Positions 53,357 through 63,069 of a stretch of DNA of 64,000 nucleotides are shown here, in pieces. Each line of letters begins with the position of its first letter. Position 1 is the stretch's first letter. Origin of the DNA: Promethearchaeota archaeon. Lineage in GTDB: Archaea; Asgardarchaeota; Lokiarchaeia; Sigyniarchaeales; SOKP01. Position numbers and translations under genes: made by a program. The stretch is from contig SHMW01000012.1 of NCBI GenBank assembly GCA_008080735.1, positions 20,998-84,997 of the forward strand. Reading direction: 5' to 3'. The notes below the pieces were generated by a model. The model saw nothing but the letters and a program-made list of their open reading frames with translations, was not told the origin of the DNA and searched no databases.

Positions 53357-54618
53357 GGAGTATGGTCGAGCGACTTAGAAAAATAGGATTTGCGAAACTC
53401 ACATCTGTAGAAGATGCCTTAGAAAAATTGTTTTCCAACATAAAATTTCTAGAGGGCGAGAGCATTGAGACACCGAAGGCTTTAAACCGGATCATTTCTG
53501 ATGATATAAAGAGTCAAATAAATGTACCTGGGTTTGATAAATCAGCCATGGATGGCTATGCCGTGTTTGCTGAAGATACCTTCGGAGCGTCTACAAGTAA
53601 TCCGAAATATGTCAAAAAAGTTGGGAAAATAGAAATTGGAGAGGATTCCGATTTGGAACTTAAAAAAGGCGAAGCTATACGTATTTCCACCGGCGCAATG
53701 ATTCCCAACGGAGCGGATGCCGTAGTCAAGATTGAAGACACAGATATTGACGAGAATGATAAGATTAGTATTTTTAATCCCGTGGCCCCCGGTAAAAACG
53801 TGGCAAAAGAGGGAGAGGATATTCAAAAAGGTAATGTAATTCTCGAGAAAGGCACGGAACTAAAAGCGGAACATATAGCCCTCCTCTGTTCCCAAGGAAT
53901 AGATAAGATCGAGGTTCGGAAGAAACCGAACATATCTGTGTTTGCTACAGGTGATGAATTAGTCGAGATTGGCAACCCCTTAGGGAAAAGCCAGATTTAT
54001 AATTCCAACACTCCAATGATCGCCAACTTAGTTCGAACCTATGGTGGAGAAGTTGTTTTGGAAACTACACTTAAGGACGATAAATCTATTATTATTCAAA
54101 ATTTAAATGAGGCTCTGAAAAATTCAGATATCGTACTATTTACAGGTGGCACGTCTGTCGGTACGCAAGATTATCTTCCCGAAGTAGTCAATGATCATGC
54201 GGAAATTCTTACTCACGGCGTTGCCATGCGACCTGGAGAGCCAATCTTAATGGCGCATAAGAACGATAAGTTAATATTCTGCTTGCCCGGTACTCCCGTC
54301 GCAGCATATGTAGGGTTTATTAAATTTGCAGGTCCCGCACTCCGTAAGATGATGGATGCTAAAAATACCGATCCCAGGAAAGAGCTCATCGCCGAGATGG
54401 ATAAAGATATACCGGTGTCTCGAATGGGATATCTCCATTACTTAAGGGTTCAATTGGAACGGAAAGAGGAAGATAAGATTATTGCAAGTTCAGTTCGATT
54501 AAAGGGTTCCGGGATTATAACTTCACTAACTAAAAGTGATGGAATCGTAGAAATCTCAAAAGAGCAAGAAGGGATAAAAGCTGGAGAAAAAGTAATAGTA
54601 AAAATTCTACCAAGCTGA
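53353..54618 (+). CDS. moeA: Molybdopterin molybdenumtransferase (second copy)
   Basis: 421 residues. KSAMDGYAV, FATGDELVEIG, FTGGTSVGTQDY and LPGTPVAAYVG mark the same four MoeA domains as in the first copy, but with different residues throughout, so they are old paralogues rather than a recent duplicate. It overlaps moaB by four bases and ends the Moco cluster. The GTG at 53353 is coupled to the moaB stop; an in-frame ATG follows at 53362. Confidence 0.9.
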   Translation: MRSMVERLRKIGFAKLTSVEDALEKLFSNIKFLEGESIETPKALNRIISDDIKSQINVPGFDKSAMDGYAVFAEDTFGASTSNPKYVKKVGKIEIGEDSDLELKKGEAIRISTGAMIPNGADAVVKIEDTDIDENDKISIFNPVAPGKNVAKEGEDIQKGNVILEKGTELKAEHIALLCSQGIDKIEVRKKPNISVFATGDELVEIGNPLGKSQIYNSNTPMIANLVRTYGGEVVLETTLKDDKSIIIQNLNEALKNSDIVLFTGGTSVGTQDYLPEVVNDHAEILTHGVAMRPGEPILMAHKNDKLIFCLPGTPVAAYVGFIKFAGPALRKMMDAKNTDPRKELIAEMDKDIPVSRMGYLHYLRVQLERKEEDKIIASSVRLKGSGIITSLTKSDGIVEISKEQEGIKAGEKVIVKILPS

Positions 54619-54678
54619 TCTAACTATTTCGAGTTAATAATTTCCATAGATTTACATTATTTTTATTCAATGGAATTT

Positions 54679-54868
54679 TTAATCGACTGTCTCCTTTTCA
54701 TGAGAGAGTAACTCATTAATTTTCCTTTCGAGCATAGGTATTTTGGTTTTTAATACTTCCCAAACAATATCATAATCCACATTAAAATATAATGTTAAGA
54801 TCTCCCAAATAATCCTTAATCAATGCTTCTACATTTTTATTGCAATTAATTTCACGAAATTTGTTCAT
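54679..54868 (-). pseudogene. Decayed HEPN-domain (DUF86) gene
   Basis: The minus strand from an ATG at 54868 reads FREINCNKNVEALIKDY in one frame, then the family block YFNVDYDIVWEVLKTKIP (DUF86/HEPN pattern 'YF..DYDIVW....') in another frame, ending at TAA 54679-54681. A frameshift near 54800-54820 breaks it. DUF86 genes are the HEPN part of MNT/HEPN toxin-antitoxin or nucleotidyltransferase pairs. No nucleotidyltransferase partner was found here. Confidence 0.6.
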
Positions 54869-55045
54869 TTTTATTTTAGTTTCTTTCAAGATTTCAATAT
54901 TAATTATTGGTATTTTTCTATTAAAAGATAAATCTCTCTCACTATTATTATTTAATCAACCTAAAATATTGAATAGAGTATAAAAAATTGTGATTCTATA
55001 AAACATATAAATCAATTTTTTTTGAGATGCTTCATTTAAAAAAAT

Positions 55046-55924
55046 GTGGGAAATATGGTCAAATCTGTTGAAGCCATTAAGGAAATACAAGAAAAATTTT
55101 CAATCATCGGAAGAGAAGATGAATTAAAAAAGATTATTCTGGCACATTCTATCGGCAAAAATATCTTGATTGAGGGTGAAGTTGGTGTTGGTAAGACCAC
55201 GCTTGCGCGTGGAGTTGCGTCTTATTTTGATGCTGATTTTTACCGTATCGATTGTAGTGAAGATACGTTAACTCATAACCTCGTCGGCTATTGGGACCCT
55301 CCGTTAGTAATTTCAAAGGGATATGTCGAGGATTCCTATCGATATGGACCTTTAGCTTCTGCCATGCTCGATGGAGGCTGTCTTTTTATCAATGAAATTA
55401 ATCGGATGCCAGAGATTACTCAAAATGCACTTCTGACTGCATTAGATGAGAAGATTTTGAAAATTCCGAAACTTAAAACCATTCATGCCTCGAAGGATTT
55501 CTTCACCATCGCGACCCTAAATCCATCAGCTCATATCGGAGTCACGGTTTTGGGAGAAGCTATAAAGGACAGATTCGTCTGGATTAAGTTGGATTATCAG
55601 AAACCTGAAGAAGAGCGACAAATCATTATTCAGGAAGCGGAATTAAATAGCGGAAATGCGGATGATTTGGCGATGCTGTCTCAAAGGATTATTCACCAAA
55701 CCCGAAATAATACCTCTATTCGCAGAGGCAGTTCCATTCGTGGTGGGATCGATTTAGCGGCGATCATGAATCAGCATGATGATATCAAGAGCTCTAAGAA
55801 CTGGGTTGAGGCGGCGATCATGGCGTTATATAATAAAATAGAGCTCGAGGATGGCATCTCACGGACTAAACCAGAGGTAATCTCTGAAATTGTTCTGGCA
55901 GTGCTAAACAATTCGGATTTTTAA
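55046..55924 (+). CDS. MoxR-family AAA ATPase
   Basis: 292 residues. Walker A is GEVGVGKTT (residues 44-52) and Walker B with the sensor is CLFINEINRMPE; the arginine finger region is FVWIKLDYQKPE. MoxR ATPases act as chaperones for metal- or cofactor-containing complexes and are usually paired with VWA proteins, as here. The gene begins at GTG 55046 or, with three fewer residues, ATG 55055. The stop is preceded by a T5 run and the -1 frame continues open into the VWA gene. It lies downstream of the Moco cluster, which fits a role in enzyme maturation. Confidence 0.9.
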   Translation: MGNMVKSVEAIKEIQEKFSIIGREDELKKIILAHSIGKNILIEGEVGVGKTTLARGVASYFDADFYRIDCSEDTLTHNLVGYWDPPLVISKGYVEDSYRYGPLASAMLDGGCLFINEINRMPEITQNALLTALDEKILKIPKLKTIHASKDFFTIATLNPSAHIGVTVLGEAIKDRFVWIKLDYQKPEEERQIIIQEAELNSGNADDLAMLSQRIIHQTRNNTSIRRGSSIRGGIDLAAIMNQHDDIKSSKNWVEAAIMALYNKIELEDGISRTKPEVISEIVLAVLNNSDF

Positions 55925-55995
55925 TAATCGATGATTTCTCTGAGGTCGACACCGAGGAGGAGGAGAAGGCTAAGCGCTTACAAGTCAAAAAAACA

Positions 55996-57042
55996 ATGGT
56001 TCCAACCGATAAGGAGATTTTAAAATATGAAATAATCAAAAAAAAGAAGAAAAAACCCGATTATTACGAGCATATGGCCCACAGTCTTGATTACAAAGAA
56101 ATAAAAGATCTAACCTATTTAGCTATTGAACATAAAAACTTAGAAGCGATCCGCGGGATGCTTAAATCCAATGTATATGCCGCAACCGATGCATTAGACT
56201 GTCGGGAAGGTGTGGAATTTTTTTCAGAAAAAGCAGAAGAGGCGCCCGAGGTTATGCCTGAGATCTACTTTTTTATCCGGCGTCCTATTTCTGAAAAATA
56301 TAAACGGATTTTTCGCCGTTTAGCCCGACAGAGTATTCTTCGCACGTCCCTTAAAATCACAAGTCGGGGATTACGTGGATATAAAAAGAAAACAGTGCCA
56401 TATTACCATTTAGGAATGGCTGATTTCGATTTAGATGAAACCATACAGCACAATCCGCTAAAGATTCGTGAAAAAACGCTTAATTATCAAGATATTTACG
56501 GAATAAAGCGACAGAGAGAAAAAAGAAAAGTGGCTTTAGTGCTCGATACGAGCGGAAGTATGTATGGCAGACTTCTCCTTAATGCTGCTCTTACTACTTC
56601 TGTTCTTGCATACAATATGGAAAAAGAAGATTTCTCAATTATCCTATTTAATTCGACTGCAATGGTCTTGAAGGATATGAAAGAGGAAAAAGAAGTGGAG
56701 AAGATTGTCGATGAGATACTGGATTCAGAGGCAGTTGGGTTTACAAATATTCACATAGGCCTTGATAAAGGGCTCAAACAATTACAAAAAGTGAAGCGAA
56801 AAGCTAAAAATCAGTTCGGGATATTGATTTCGGACGGAAATTATAACAGAGGCGAAAATCCCATAAAGCTTGCCAGAAAATTTCCTAAACTCCACGTGAT
56901 TGGAATGCCCCCTGATAACGATGCGGATAGAGGAATTGAGATGTGTAAAGAGATCGCGAAAGCGGGAGGCGGAAAGTTCTATGCGGTTAATGATTTCAAA
57001 GAAATCCCTCGCGCTTTAATTGAACTTCTTTCTCAAACGTGA
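55996..57042 (+). CDS. VWA-domain protein, MoxR partner
   Basis: 348 residues from the first ATG. A von Willebrand A domain occupies about 175-345, with the MIDAS metal site LDTSGSM (about residue 184) and later VGFTNIHIGL and LISDGNYN. The first half is basic and alpha-helical (KKKKKPDYYEHMAH...). Between the MoxR stop at 55924 and this ATG there is an in-frame acidic reading frame (DDFSEVDTEEEE) without any ATG, GTG or TTG, so the true N-terminus may be longer and is probably reached by a non-standard start or by frameshift from the MoxR gene. VWA proteins of this type act with MoxR in complex activation. Confidence 0.85.
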   Translation: MVPTDKEILKYEIIKKKKKKPDYYEHMAHSLDYKEIKDLTYLAIEHKNLEAIRGMLKSNVYAATDALDCREGVEFFSEKAEEAPEVMPEIYFFIRRPISEKYKRIFRRLARQSILRTSLKITSRGLRGYKKKTVPYYHLGMADFDLDETIQHNPLKIREKTLNYQDIYGIKRQREKRKVALVLDTSGSMYGRLLLNAALTTSVLAYNMEKEDFSIILFNSTAMVLKDMKEEKEVEKIVDEILDSEAVGFTNIHIGLDKGLKQLQKVKRKAKNQFGILISDGNYNRGENPIKLARKFPKLHVIGMPPDNDADRGIEMCKEIAKAGGGKFYAVNDFKEIPRALIELLSQT

Positions 57043-57132
57043 GCTATACTAGTTTTTATTTTTAAATCCATGCCTATATGAAAAACTTCCTTTTGGATTT
57101 ATTCGACTGTTATTCCCGCACTTAATCAAACC

Positions 57133-57231
57133 GTGAGTTTAATGAAAGACCCGATCTATCGGATTGATGTGGCTCATACTTCAATGGGATATTCGCAAGT
57201 GCCGACAACGAGTTATATTCTTTCAAATTGA
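57133..57231 (+). pseudogene. Fragment of a decayed gene
   Basis: A short frame from GTG 57133 with an ATG at 57142 reads MKDPIYRIDVAHTSMGYSQV and ends at TGA 57229-57231. It is less AT-rich and more gene-like than the surrounding sequence but too short to be an intact gene, and nothing in the flanking 150 bases extends it. The rest of the 400-base gap holds no ORF. Confidence 0.3.
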
Positions 57232-57453
57232 TCCCAAAGATTGATAATTTTTACGTTAATCGAAATATTTACTAAAGATTCTATTCAAATCAATTTTAAA
57301 TCCCACGGATAATTCTAAATGTGTCATTATACAATTTCACGATTTTCCCATTTTGGAAAGACTTTAAAGTATCTATTGTTATTACATTACTACGAATTTG
57401 TAGAATAAATCAAATTCAGTGTATAAGGATATTTTAATAGAAACTTGACTTAA

Positions 57454-60255
57454 ATGTTTTTAATTAGAATGATAAAAATGCTTAATATGCATAGAAAAAG
57501 ATTCAAAACTATTTTTGGATTAACATTTTTGCTACTAGTTCTTTTTTCAGCTTTCAGTTGTATATTTTTTCCTACAGAATTCACTGAAACATCTGAAGAT
57601 AAAGATGGATATCAAGATAATGAAAATTTGATTCACACTTCGATTTCAGAAAAATGGAATAATTCATGGGGATCAAGCGAATCGGATATTGCAAGTGATA
57701 TTGTTTTAGACTCTCAAGGAAATGCATATATGATTGGCTCCTCAGATGATCCCTATAATATAAGTATCGTTAAATATGATAATAAAGGCAATGAATTATG
57801 GAGCGAATCATTTGATGGTCCTGCTGGAGGATATGATACGGGTAATGCTATTGCTTTAAGTTCTGATGAAAATTATGTATACATAACAGGTTGGGTTTAT
57901 GGAGGATCTAATTGGCATACTCAATTAGTTAAATATTCAGAAGATGGAATACATCAGTGGAATAGAACATGGGGAGATGATTATTCATATACTACTCAAG
58001 GATATTCAGTTGTCGTAAACTCTACAGGACATGTGTTTGTAGGAGGTAGGAACGGTACATTTAGTGGGTTTATCACATGTTATGATTCACTGGGTAACAA
58101 TATTAAAAATAAAAGTCTCTCTTCACTTGATATCTCCTCCGTTTCTGATATGGTTATAGATTCAGCTGATAATATCTATATAACTCGAGGAAAACCATCG
58201 AACACTGTGATCGCTAAGTATAATTCTCTACTAGAACTACAGTGGAATGAAACTTTCAACCCTGAGAGTATAGATTTTGAAAATTCAAATCCTACAGCTA
58301 TGAGTATTGATACTCAAGATAATATATATATTTCTGGATATGTCTGGAATAATTCAGATTATTATTGGCATGTTATGAAATACAACTCCAGTGGAAATCA
58401 TCTATATAACAAAACAATCATAAAAAATCCTACAGGTGAAGATACTGAAAGATCTGCTAAAGATATTACGATTGATAAAAACGAGAATATTTTTTTAATT
58501 GGAACTTGCAATGGCAGTAATTTTGAATCTGATAAAGATATAATGATTATTAAATGTGATAAGGAGGGTAATTATTTATATAATTGGACTTGGGATAGTG
58601 GAGATATTGATCAAGGAAAAGGTTTAGCTTACGATCCAGATGGTTATATAACCGCTTGTGGTGATCAGAACTCGACTCAAGCAGATCCAGATGGGGAAGA
58701 CTTTGTTATTATAAAATTTTCGTTGATACCTCAAAATTTCTCCTTATCCATAGACAATTTAGCTCCTGGCACTTATGACGAAGATGGCAATATCACCTTA
58801 GATTGGTCTGATAATGATGCTCTTAATGCGGATAATTATACAATATATAACTCTACCTCCTACATTATAGAAATAAATTCCAGTCTTGAGTATAACGCAG
58901 AGGGCATAACCAATACAACATTCTCAATAGAGAATCTTACAGACGGGACATATTATTATAAGGTCCAAGCATTTAACGACTATGGGAATTCCACATCCAA
59001 TTGCATGGAGGTTGTTATCGGGAGAACTCCCGGAGCCTTTTCTGTCTCAGAGAATTCCACCAAACCGTATGATCCCGATGGAATTTTTTGGTTGAATTGG
59101 ACTAGCTCTGAAAATGCTGAAGAGTATGCAATTTATTATGACACTTCTGACATTTCTGATTTTTCCACAGCAATTCTTTATGAGGATGAAATTACCGGAA
59201 CAACAGCAAAGATTAATATGACGACGCTTGGAAATGGGTTATGGTATTTTACCGTGGTTGCGAATAATAGCTTTCAACAAGGGTATTCAGAGACCCAAGC
59301 TGAAAATAACATCAATGTTTCAATAGGAATTCCACCAGAGAATGTGACTCTCTTTTCTGAGGATGCTGAAGAATATGAAGATGGGATTTTCAATCTCAAC
59401 TGGACGAATACTATCTATGCGGATAATTACAGTCTTTATTGGTCCCTCTCCGAGATATCGAACGTCGAGGAATCTGATGTATATTTGTTATATAATGGTA
59501 CCGAGTTAAGTTATTATCTCGATAGAATCTTGGAAGAAGACGACAAATATTATTATTTTTTGGTCGTCTCAGAAAATCAATTCGGAACCAATTCTTCAAA
59601 TTGCCTTAATATCACAGTAGGCTATCCTGGGGAACTACCTGCCTCCTTTAGCCTCTCATCAAATGATGCAGGATCGCCCGATCTAGATGGTGAGTTTACT
59701 TTAAATTGGAGTGGAAGCACTCACGCAGACAATTATACGCTCTATTGGTCGCTTTCTCCCATTACAGATATAAACAATCCCCAAGTGAAGGAATTATACA
59801 GCGGTGAATCACAGAACTATGAAGTGAAAGAATCTATGGGCTTTATGGATGACATATACTACTTTAAGGTAATAGCAGGGAATCAATTTGGTACTACTGA
59901 ATCAAATAGCTTTTCCGTTACTGTAGGGTATCCTGATGACGAAAATGGAGGGTTGCCGTGGTGGCTACAAGCGATCTTTACGGGCATGATAAGTGCTGCC
60001 GCGGGATTAGTAATAAAAATCTCTTATAGTCGATATAAAAAGCGAAAAGAATTATTAGAGGAGATCTCGAGCAAATTAGATAAGATAGACAATATCGAAC
60101 AATTCCTCAAGCAGAGATTAGGCTATGAAGAATGGCAGAAATTGCAGGCGCCTCTCAATGAGTACAAAAAGCAGAAGATAACAGAAAAAGAACTGATAAA
60201 AACGGCGAAGAAAGAATTGGGAGACAGATTCATGGATATTTTCAAAAATAGATAA
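57454..60255 (+). CDS. Large surface protein: beta-propeller repeats, fibronectin III-like repeats, C-terminal membrane anchor and cytosolic tail
   Basis: 933 residues. An N-terminal hydrophobic signal segment (about 20-45) precedes an SBBP-type propeller region (about 60-420) of repeats such as GNAYMIGSSDDPYNISIVKY, and then four fibronectin type III-like domains (about 430-830) repeating DGEFTLNWS-type and DNYTLYWSLS-type strands. A membrane segment (about 835-860) is followed by a charged helical cytosolic tail of about 70 residues. It probably senses or binds something outside and signals inside. The first ATG of several is used; starts about nine codons downstream are equally plausible. 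Confidence 0.85.
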   Translation: MFLIRMIKMLNMHRKRFKTIFGLTFLLLVLFSAFSCIFFPTEFTETSEDKDGYQDNENLIHTSISEKWNNSWGSSESDIASDIVLDSQGNAYMIGSSDDPYNISIVKYDNKGNELWSESFDGPAGGYDTGNAIALSSDENYVYITGWVYGGSNWHTQLVKYSEDGIHQWNRTWGDDYSYTTQGYSVVVNSTGHVFVGGRNGTFSGFITCYDSLGNNIKNKSLSSLDISSVSDMVIDSADNIYITRGKPSNTVIAKYNSLLELQWNETFNPESIDFENSNPTAMSIDTQDNIYISGYVWNNSDYYWHVMKYNSSGNHLYNKTIIKNPTGEDTERSAKDITIDKNENIFLIGTCNGSNFESDKDIMIIKCDKEGNYLYNWTWDSGDIDQGKGLAYDPDGYITACGDQNSTQADPDGEDFVIIKFSLIPQNFSLSIDNLAPGTYDEDGNITLDWSDNDALNADNYTIYNSTSYIIEINSSLEYNAEGITNTTFSIENLTDGTYYYKVQAFNDYGNSTSNCMEVVIGRTPGAFSVSENSTKPYDPDGIFWLNWTSSENAEEYAIYYDTSDISDFSTAILYEDEITGTTAKINMTTLGNGLWYFTVVANNSFQQGYSETQAENNINVSIGIPPENVTLFSEDAEEYEDGIFNLNWTNTIYADNYSLYWSLSEISNVEESDVYLLYNGTELSYYLDRILEEDDKYYYFLVVSENQFGTNSSNCLNITVGYPGELPASFSLSSNDAGSPDLDGEFTLNWSGSTHADNYTLYWSLSPITDINNPQVKELYSGESQNYEVKESMGFMDDIYYFKVIAGNQFGTTESNSFSVTVGYPDDENGGLPWWLQAIFTGMISAAAGLVIKISYSRYKKRKELLEEISSKLDKIDNIEQFLKQRLGYEEWQKLQAPLNEYKKQKITEKELIKTAKKELGDRFMDIFKNR

Positions 60256-60266
60256 ACACGATAAGC

Positions 60267-60300
60267 TTTTTTTTCTTATTTTTTCTTATTATTTTTATTT
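60267..60300 (+). terminator. T-rich terminator after the surface protein gene
   Basis: A long T-rich tract just after the stop codon (two runs of TTTTCTTATT) is typical of archaeal intrinsic termination. It separates the surface-protein gene from the Nre gene on the same strand. Confidence 0.5.
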
Positions 60301-60437
60301 AATCTATTTATTTTTTCAGAATTAATTAGGGATTAATAACCCTTTTTGGTTATAATTATTAAAAATTTAAACCCTTCTATCTTTTTTAATCATAGAGCCT
60401 TAGATATCTTCTATCAAAATCGGATTCACATTAAAAA

Positions 60438-61775
60438 ATGGTGCGCCCACCCACAGATTCAAACATCTGTCTACGCTGCAAGGGGGGAAAACTCCTCTGT
60501 GGCAAAAAAGCATGTCCAATTCTTCTTAAAAAATCAGTGCTCAAATCAATTATTCCATTCGATGTGGGTAAATCACTCAAGAATGTAGAATTATTCGGAG
60601 CAAGCCCTCCTGGCTTCTTTGTCGGACGCTATAACTATCCGAAAGTTGCGGTGGGTCCGATGATTCCCTTTTCCGAATTCTCCAAACAAAAATTTTCAAC
60701 GAAAGCCGACCATCATATTCTGGATGCGCCCGAACTCTGGTTTGGTAAAGAGTTGACCGATATCATTCAGTACAGGAGTAATTTGGTACGGAGTAATTTC
60801 AAAGTGAATGTAAAGTTAGGAGAGCAGACCATTAAAAACAAACCCTCGCTAAAAGAACAGAGATTATTGGATCGCTCGCAACTCCTTTCAATGGCGTCTC
60901 AGCCAACCGATACCGAAACACAGTTCGGCAAGCTTAGCCTACGGATGATGCTGGATAACCACTCCTTACCCATGGGACCATCTGGCTATACTGATAAGAT
61001 ACGAATCACTGAAAATGTGAAAGTCCATCCAAAAGTGGATTATTGCGTCGCCGATACCGATCTGAAAGCTCAAGATGCCGTAGCAGAGAAGCTTTACATG
61101 GAAGGAAATGTGTCCTTATCAACGATACAGCGGGTTTTTTCGGCGGGTTTGTTAGGAGAAAAGAAGCGGCGAAAATTGGTACCGACCCGATGGACTATAA
61201 CCGCGGTGGACGATATCATTTCAAAGAAATTGATTGAGGAGATTAAAACTTTCCCCGAAATCAATGAATATCAAATATTTGAGTCAGCTTATTTGGATAA
61301 CCATTTCCGCATTCTGTTATTTCCCGGGAAATTTGCATTCGAAATGAATGAGGTATGGGCTCCCAATTCGTTATGGAATGTCTCACCTGACGGAGAAAGT
61401 CTTAGTGTGAAGCCCCAAATTATGACCGACTATGAATTTTATCGAGGGCGGAAGAATTATGCGAGCAATATTACGGGAGCTTATTATGCGGCGCGAAAAT
61501 CAGTCTGCGAGTATTTGCATAAAATTCGCCGTCAAGCTCGGATCATCATCTTTCGGGAGGTTTCTTCTGGTTATATAGTGCCTCTGGGCGTATGGGTCAT
61601 TCGAGAGACAGTAAAAAATGCATTGGTTGACCCTAAACCCATCGTTCTTGATAATTTTGAAGAGGCAATCTTAAAACTCGGTCAAGGCTTATTAGTAAAC
61701 CAAGAAGAGTGGGAACATAACAGTAAACTGATTAATTTCATTAGAAATCAGAGAACAATTGATGATTTTTTATAA
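60438..61775 (+). CDS. nreA: Archaeal Nre DNA-repair protein with C-terminal PCNA-binding motif
   Basis: 445 residues. The N-terminal cysteine cluster CLRCKGGKLLCGKKACP is the zinc-finger of the Nre family (NreA/NreB, DUF650/651), and the C-terminus NQRTIDDFL (about 437-445) is a PIP-box like the known PCNA-binding end of NreA (Q, I, F/L positions). The middle is the conserved family core. NreA of Haloferax protects against DNA alkylation or interstrand damage. The gene stands alone with a T-rich promoter region upstream. Confidence 0.9.
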   Translation: MVRPPTDSNICLRCKGGKLLCGKKACPILLKKSVLKSIIPFDVGKSLKNVELFGASPPGFFVGRYNYPKVAVGPMIPFSEFSKQKFSTKADHHILDAPELWFGKELTDIIQYRSNLVRSNFKVNVKLGEQTIKNKPSLKEQRLLDRSQLLSMASQPTDTETQFGKLSLRMMLDNHSLPMGPSGYTDKIRITENVKVHPKVDYCVADTDLKAQDAVAEKLYMEGNVSLSTIQRVFSAGLLGEKKRRKLVPTRWTITAVDDIISKKLIEEIKTFPEINEYQIFESAYLDNHFRILLFPGKFAFEMNEVWAPNSLWNVSPDGESLSVKPQIMTDYEFYRGRKNYASNITGAYYAARKSVCEYLHKIRRQARIIIFREVSSGYIVPLGVWVIRETVKNALVDPKPIVLDNFEEAILKLGQGLLVNQEEWEHNSKLINFIRNQRTIDDFL

Positions 61776-61859
61776 TATTACTATAACTGGATGGAAATAA
61801 ACAATTGAACATTCTAAATCTCTAAATAAAAAAAAAAATTTATAATAATAATAATAAAA

Positions 61860-62699
61860 TCAAATTTGGTGTTTTCGCTTTATGAGAATAATTGTTCCAA
61901 CGATTGATAATGCTGCTATTCCAAGGAATATAGGAATTTCATAACCGGGAATCCCCCCATTCTGAACTTCAAATTTGTAAACAGTTTTGCCATTCTCATT
62001 GACTATTTCATAGCTAGTCAGAACTCCGTTTTCATCATAGGACCAAGTTTCTACACAATCTGCTGAGAAATACATGTTGGTATAGATATATTCTCCATCC
62101 CATGCATTGTGTACTATTTTTCTGCCTGGAGTAGTCCAATTCTCTCTCCAAATCAGATTTTCGTCATCAAGATATTCTGCTGGCTGTGATGGTAATTTTC
62201 CAAGAAAATATCCCACATTTCCATTTAAATCATATGCGGATTTTAAATATGTCAAATTGCCAGGATTCTCTTGTTCATAGCTCGTTAAATTTAGGGGATT
62301 TTTCAGCACGTACTGAATATTTATACCTCCAGTGGGTGTTACTGGAAATGAGCCCGTAGTCCAATTCCATATTTGCATAGAAATATTACAGATAGGCCAA
62401 TCACCACCTGAATCTTTGAAATAGTCTGTCTTATTTATCTTAATCACAACAGATTTCTGTTTTGCATTTAGGATGTGGGAATTTTGCCCGTAAAGATATT
62501 GTATATGAGTTGACCAATTTTCACCTAGAACATCTTTGAGACCATTTTCGTCAACGACCGTTACTTCTGAAACTTTAGTATATCCAACAGAAATATTTGG
62601 ACAATCATAAATAGTTGCTCTGACTTGTATTAAAGGAGTGAAAAAAGCTAACCCAAACAATAAAAGAAATCCAATTAATACAATCTGCTTGTTTTTCAT
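61860..62699 (-). CDS. Surface protein with signal peptide and C-terminal sorting-type anchor
   Basis: 279 residues. A signal peptide (about 5-28) and an N-glycosylation-rich exported domain (several N-x-S/T) are followed by IPGYEIPIFLGIAALSIVG and a basic end (LIKRKHQI). This C-terminus resembles the PGF/IPGx-type CTERM sorting signals of archaeal surface proteins. No enzyme motif or repeat is seen. It is convergent with the Nre gene. Function unknown. Confidence 0.7.
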   Translation of the reverse strand: MKNKQIVLIGFLLLFGLAFFTPLIQVRATIYDCPNISVGYTKVSEVTVVDENGLKDVLGENWSTHIQYLYGQNSHILNAKQKSVVIKINKTDYFKDSGGDWPICNISMQIWNWTTGSFPVTPTGGINIQYVLKNPLNLTSYEQENPGNLTYLKSAYDLNGNVGYFLGKLPSQPAEYLDDENLIWRENWTTPGRKIVHNAWDGEYIYTNMYFSADCVETWSYDENGVLTSYEIVNENGKTVYKFEVQNGGIPGYEIPIFLGIAALSIVGTIILIKRKHQI

Positions 62700-63069
62700 A
62701 ATTTGTACTCAATTTTTTTATATGTTTTTGAATTTCTAACAAAAATGTATAGTAGATGTGTTTTTTGAATATTTAAAACTATCTAATTAGTATGATTTTT
62801 TCATTCAAATGTTTACAATACTCCTATAGAATCACAAGGATTAGACGTTTCGTCTCTATATGGAGTATTAAACGATATTGCTGAGTTGCTTATTAATTTC
62901 TTAGCAGAACTATGTTAATAAGTGATGGAGATATAGTTTTTAAAATTCCATAATTCGTGAACACAATCTTTTTAAGAACAGATGAGTAAATATTATTGTT
63001 TACCAAAATTTACACTAAATCAATTTTAAACCTATAAAATACAAATTAAAGTGTAAGAGGGAAAAAATC
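62700..63069. other. Intergenic region with a possible gene relic
   Basis: 370 bases of mostly AT-rich DNA between two divergent genes. From 62808 to TAA 62916-62918 one plus frame reads GLDVSSLYGVLNDIAELLIN with coding-like texture but no usable start, so it may be the tail of a lost gene. The rest shows promoter-like A/T runs only. Confidence 0.35.

Noticed and set aside
51581..54618. The two moeA copies as a tandem duplication or assembly error
   Set aside because: Their proteins differ throughout, including in the conserved blocks, so they are old paralogues.
60346..60588. 80-residue ORF overlapping the nre start
   Set aside because: It is in another frame of the nre gene and lacks coding texture past the overlap.
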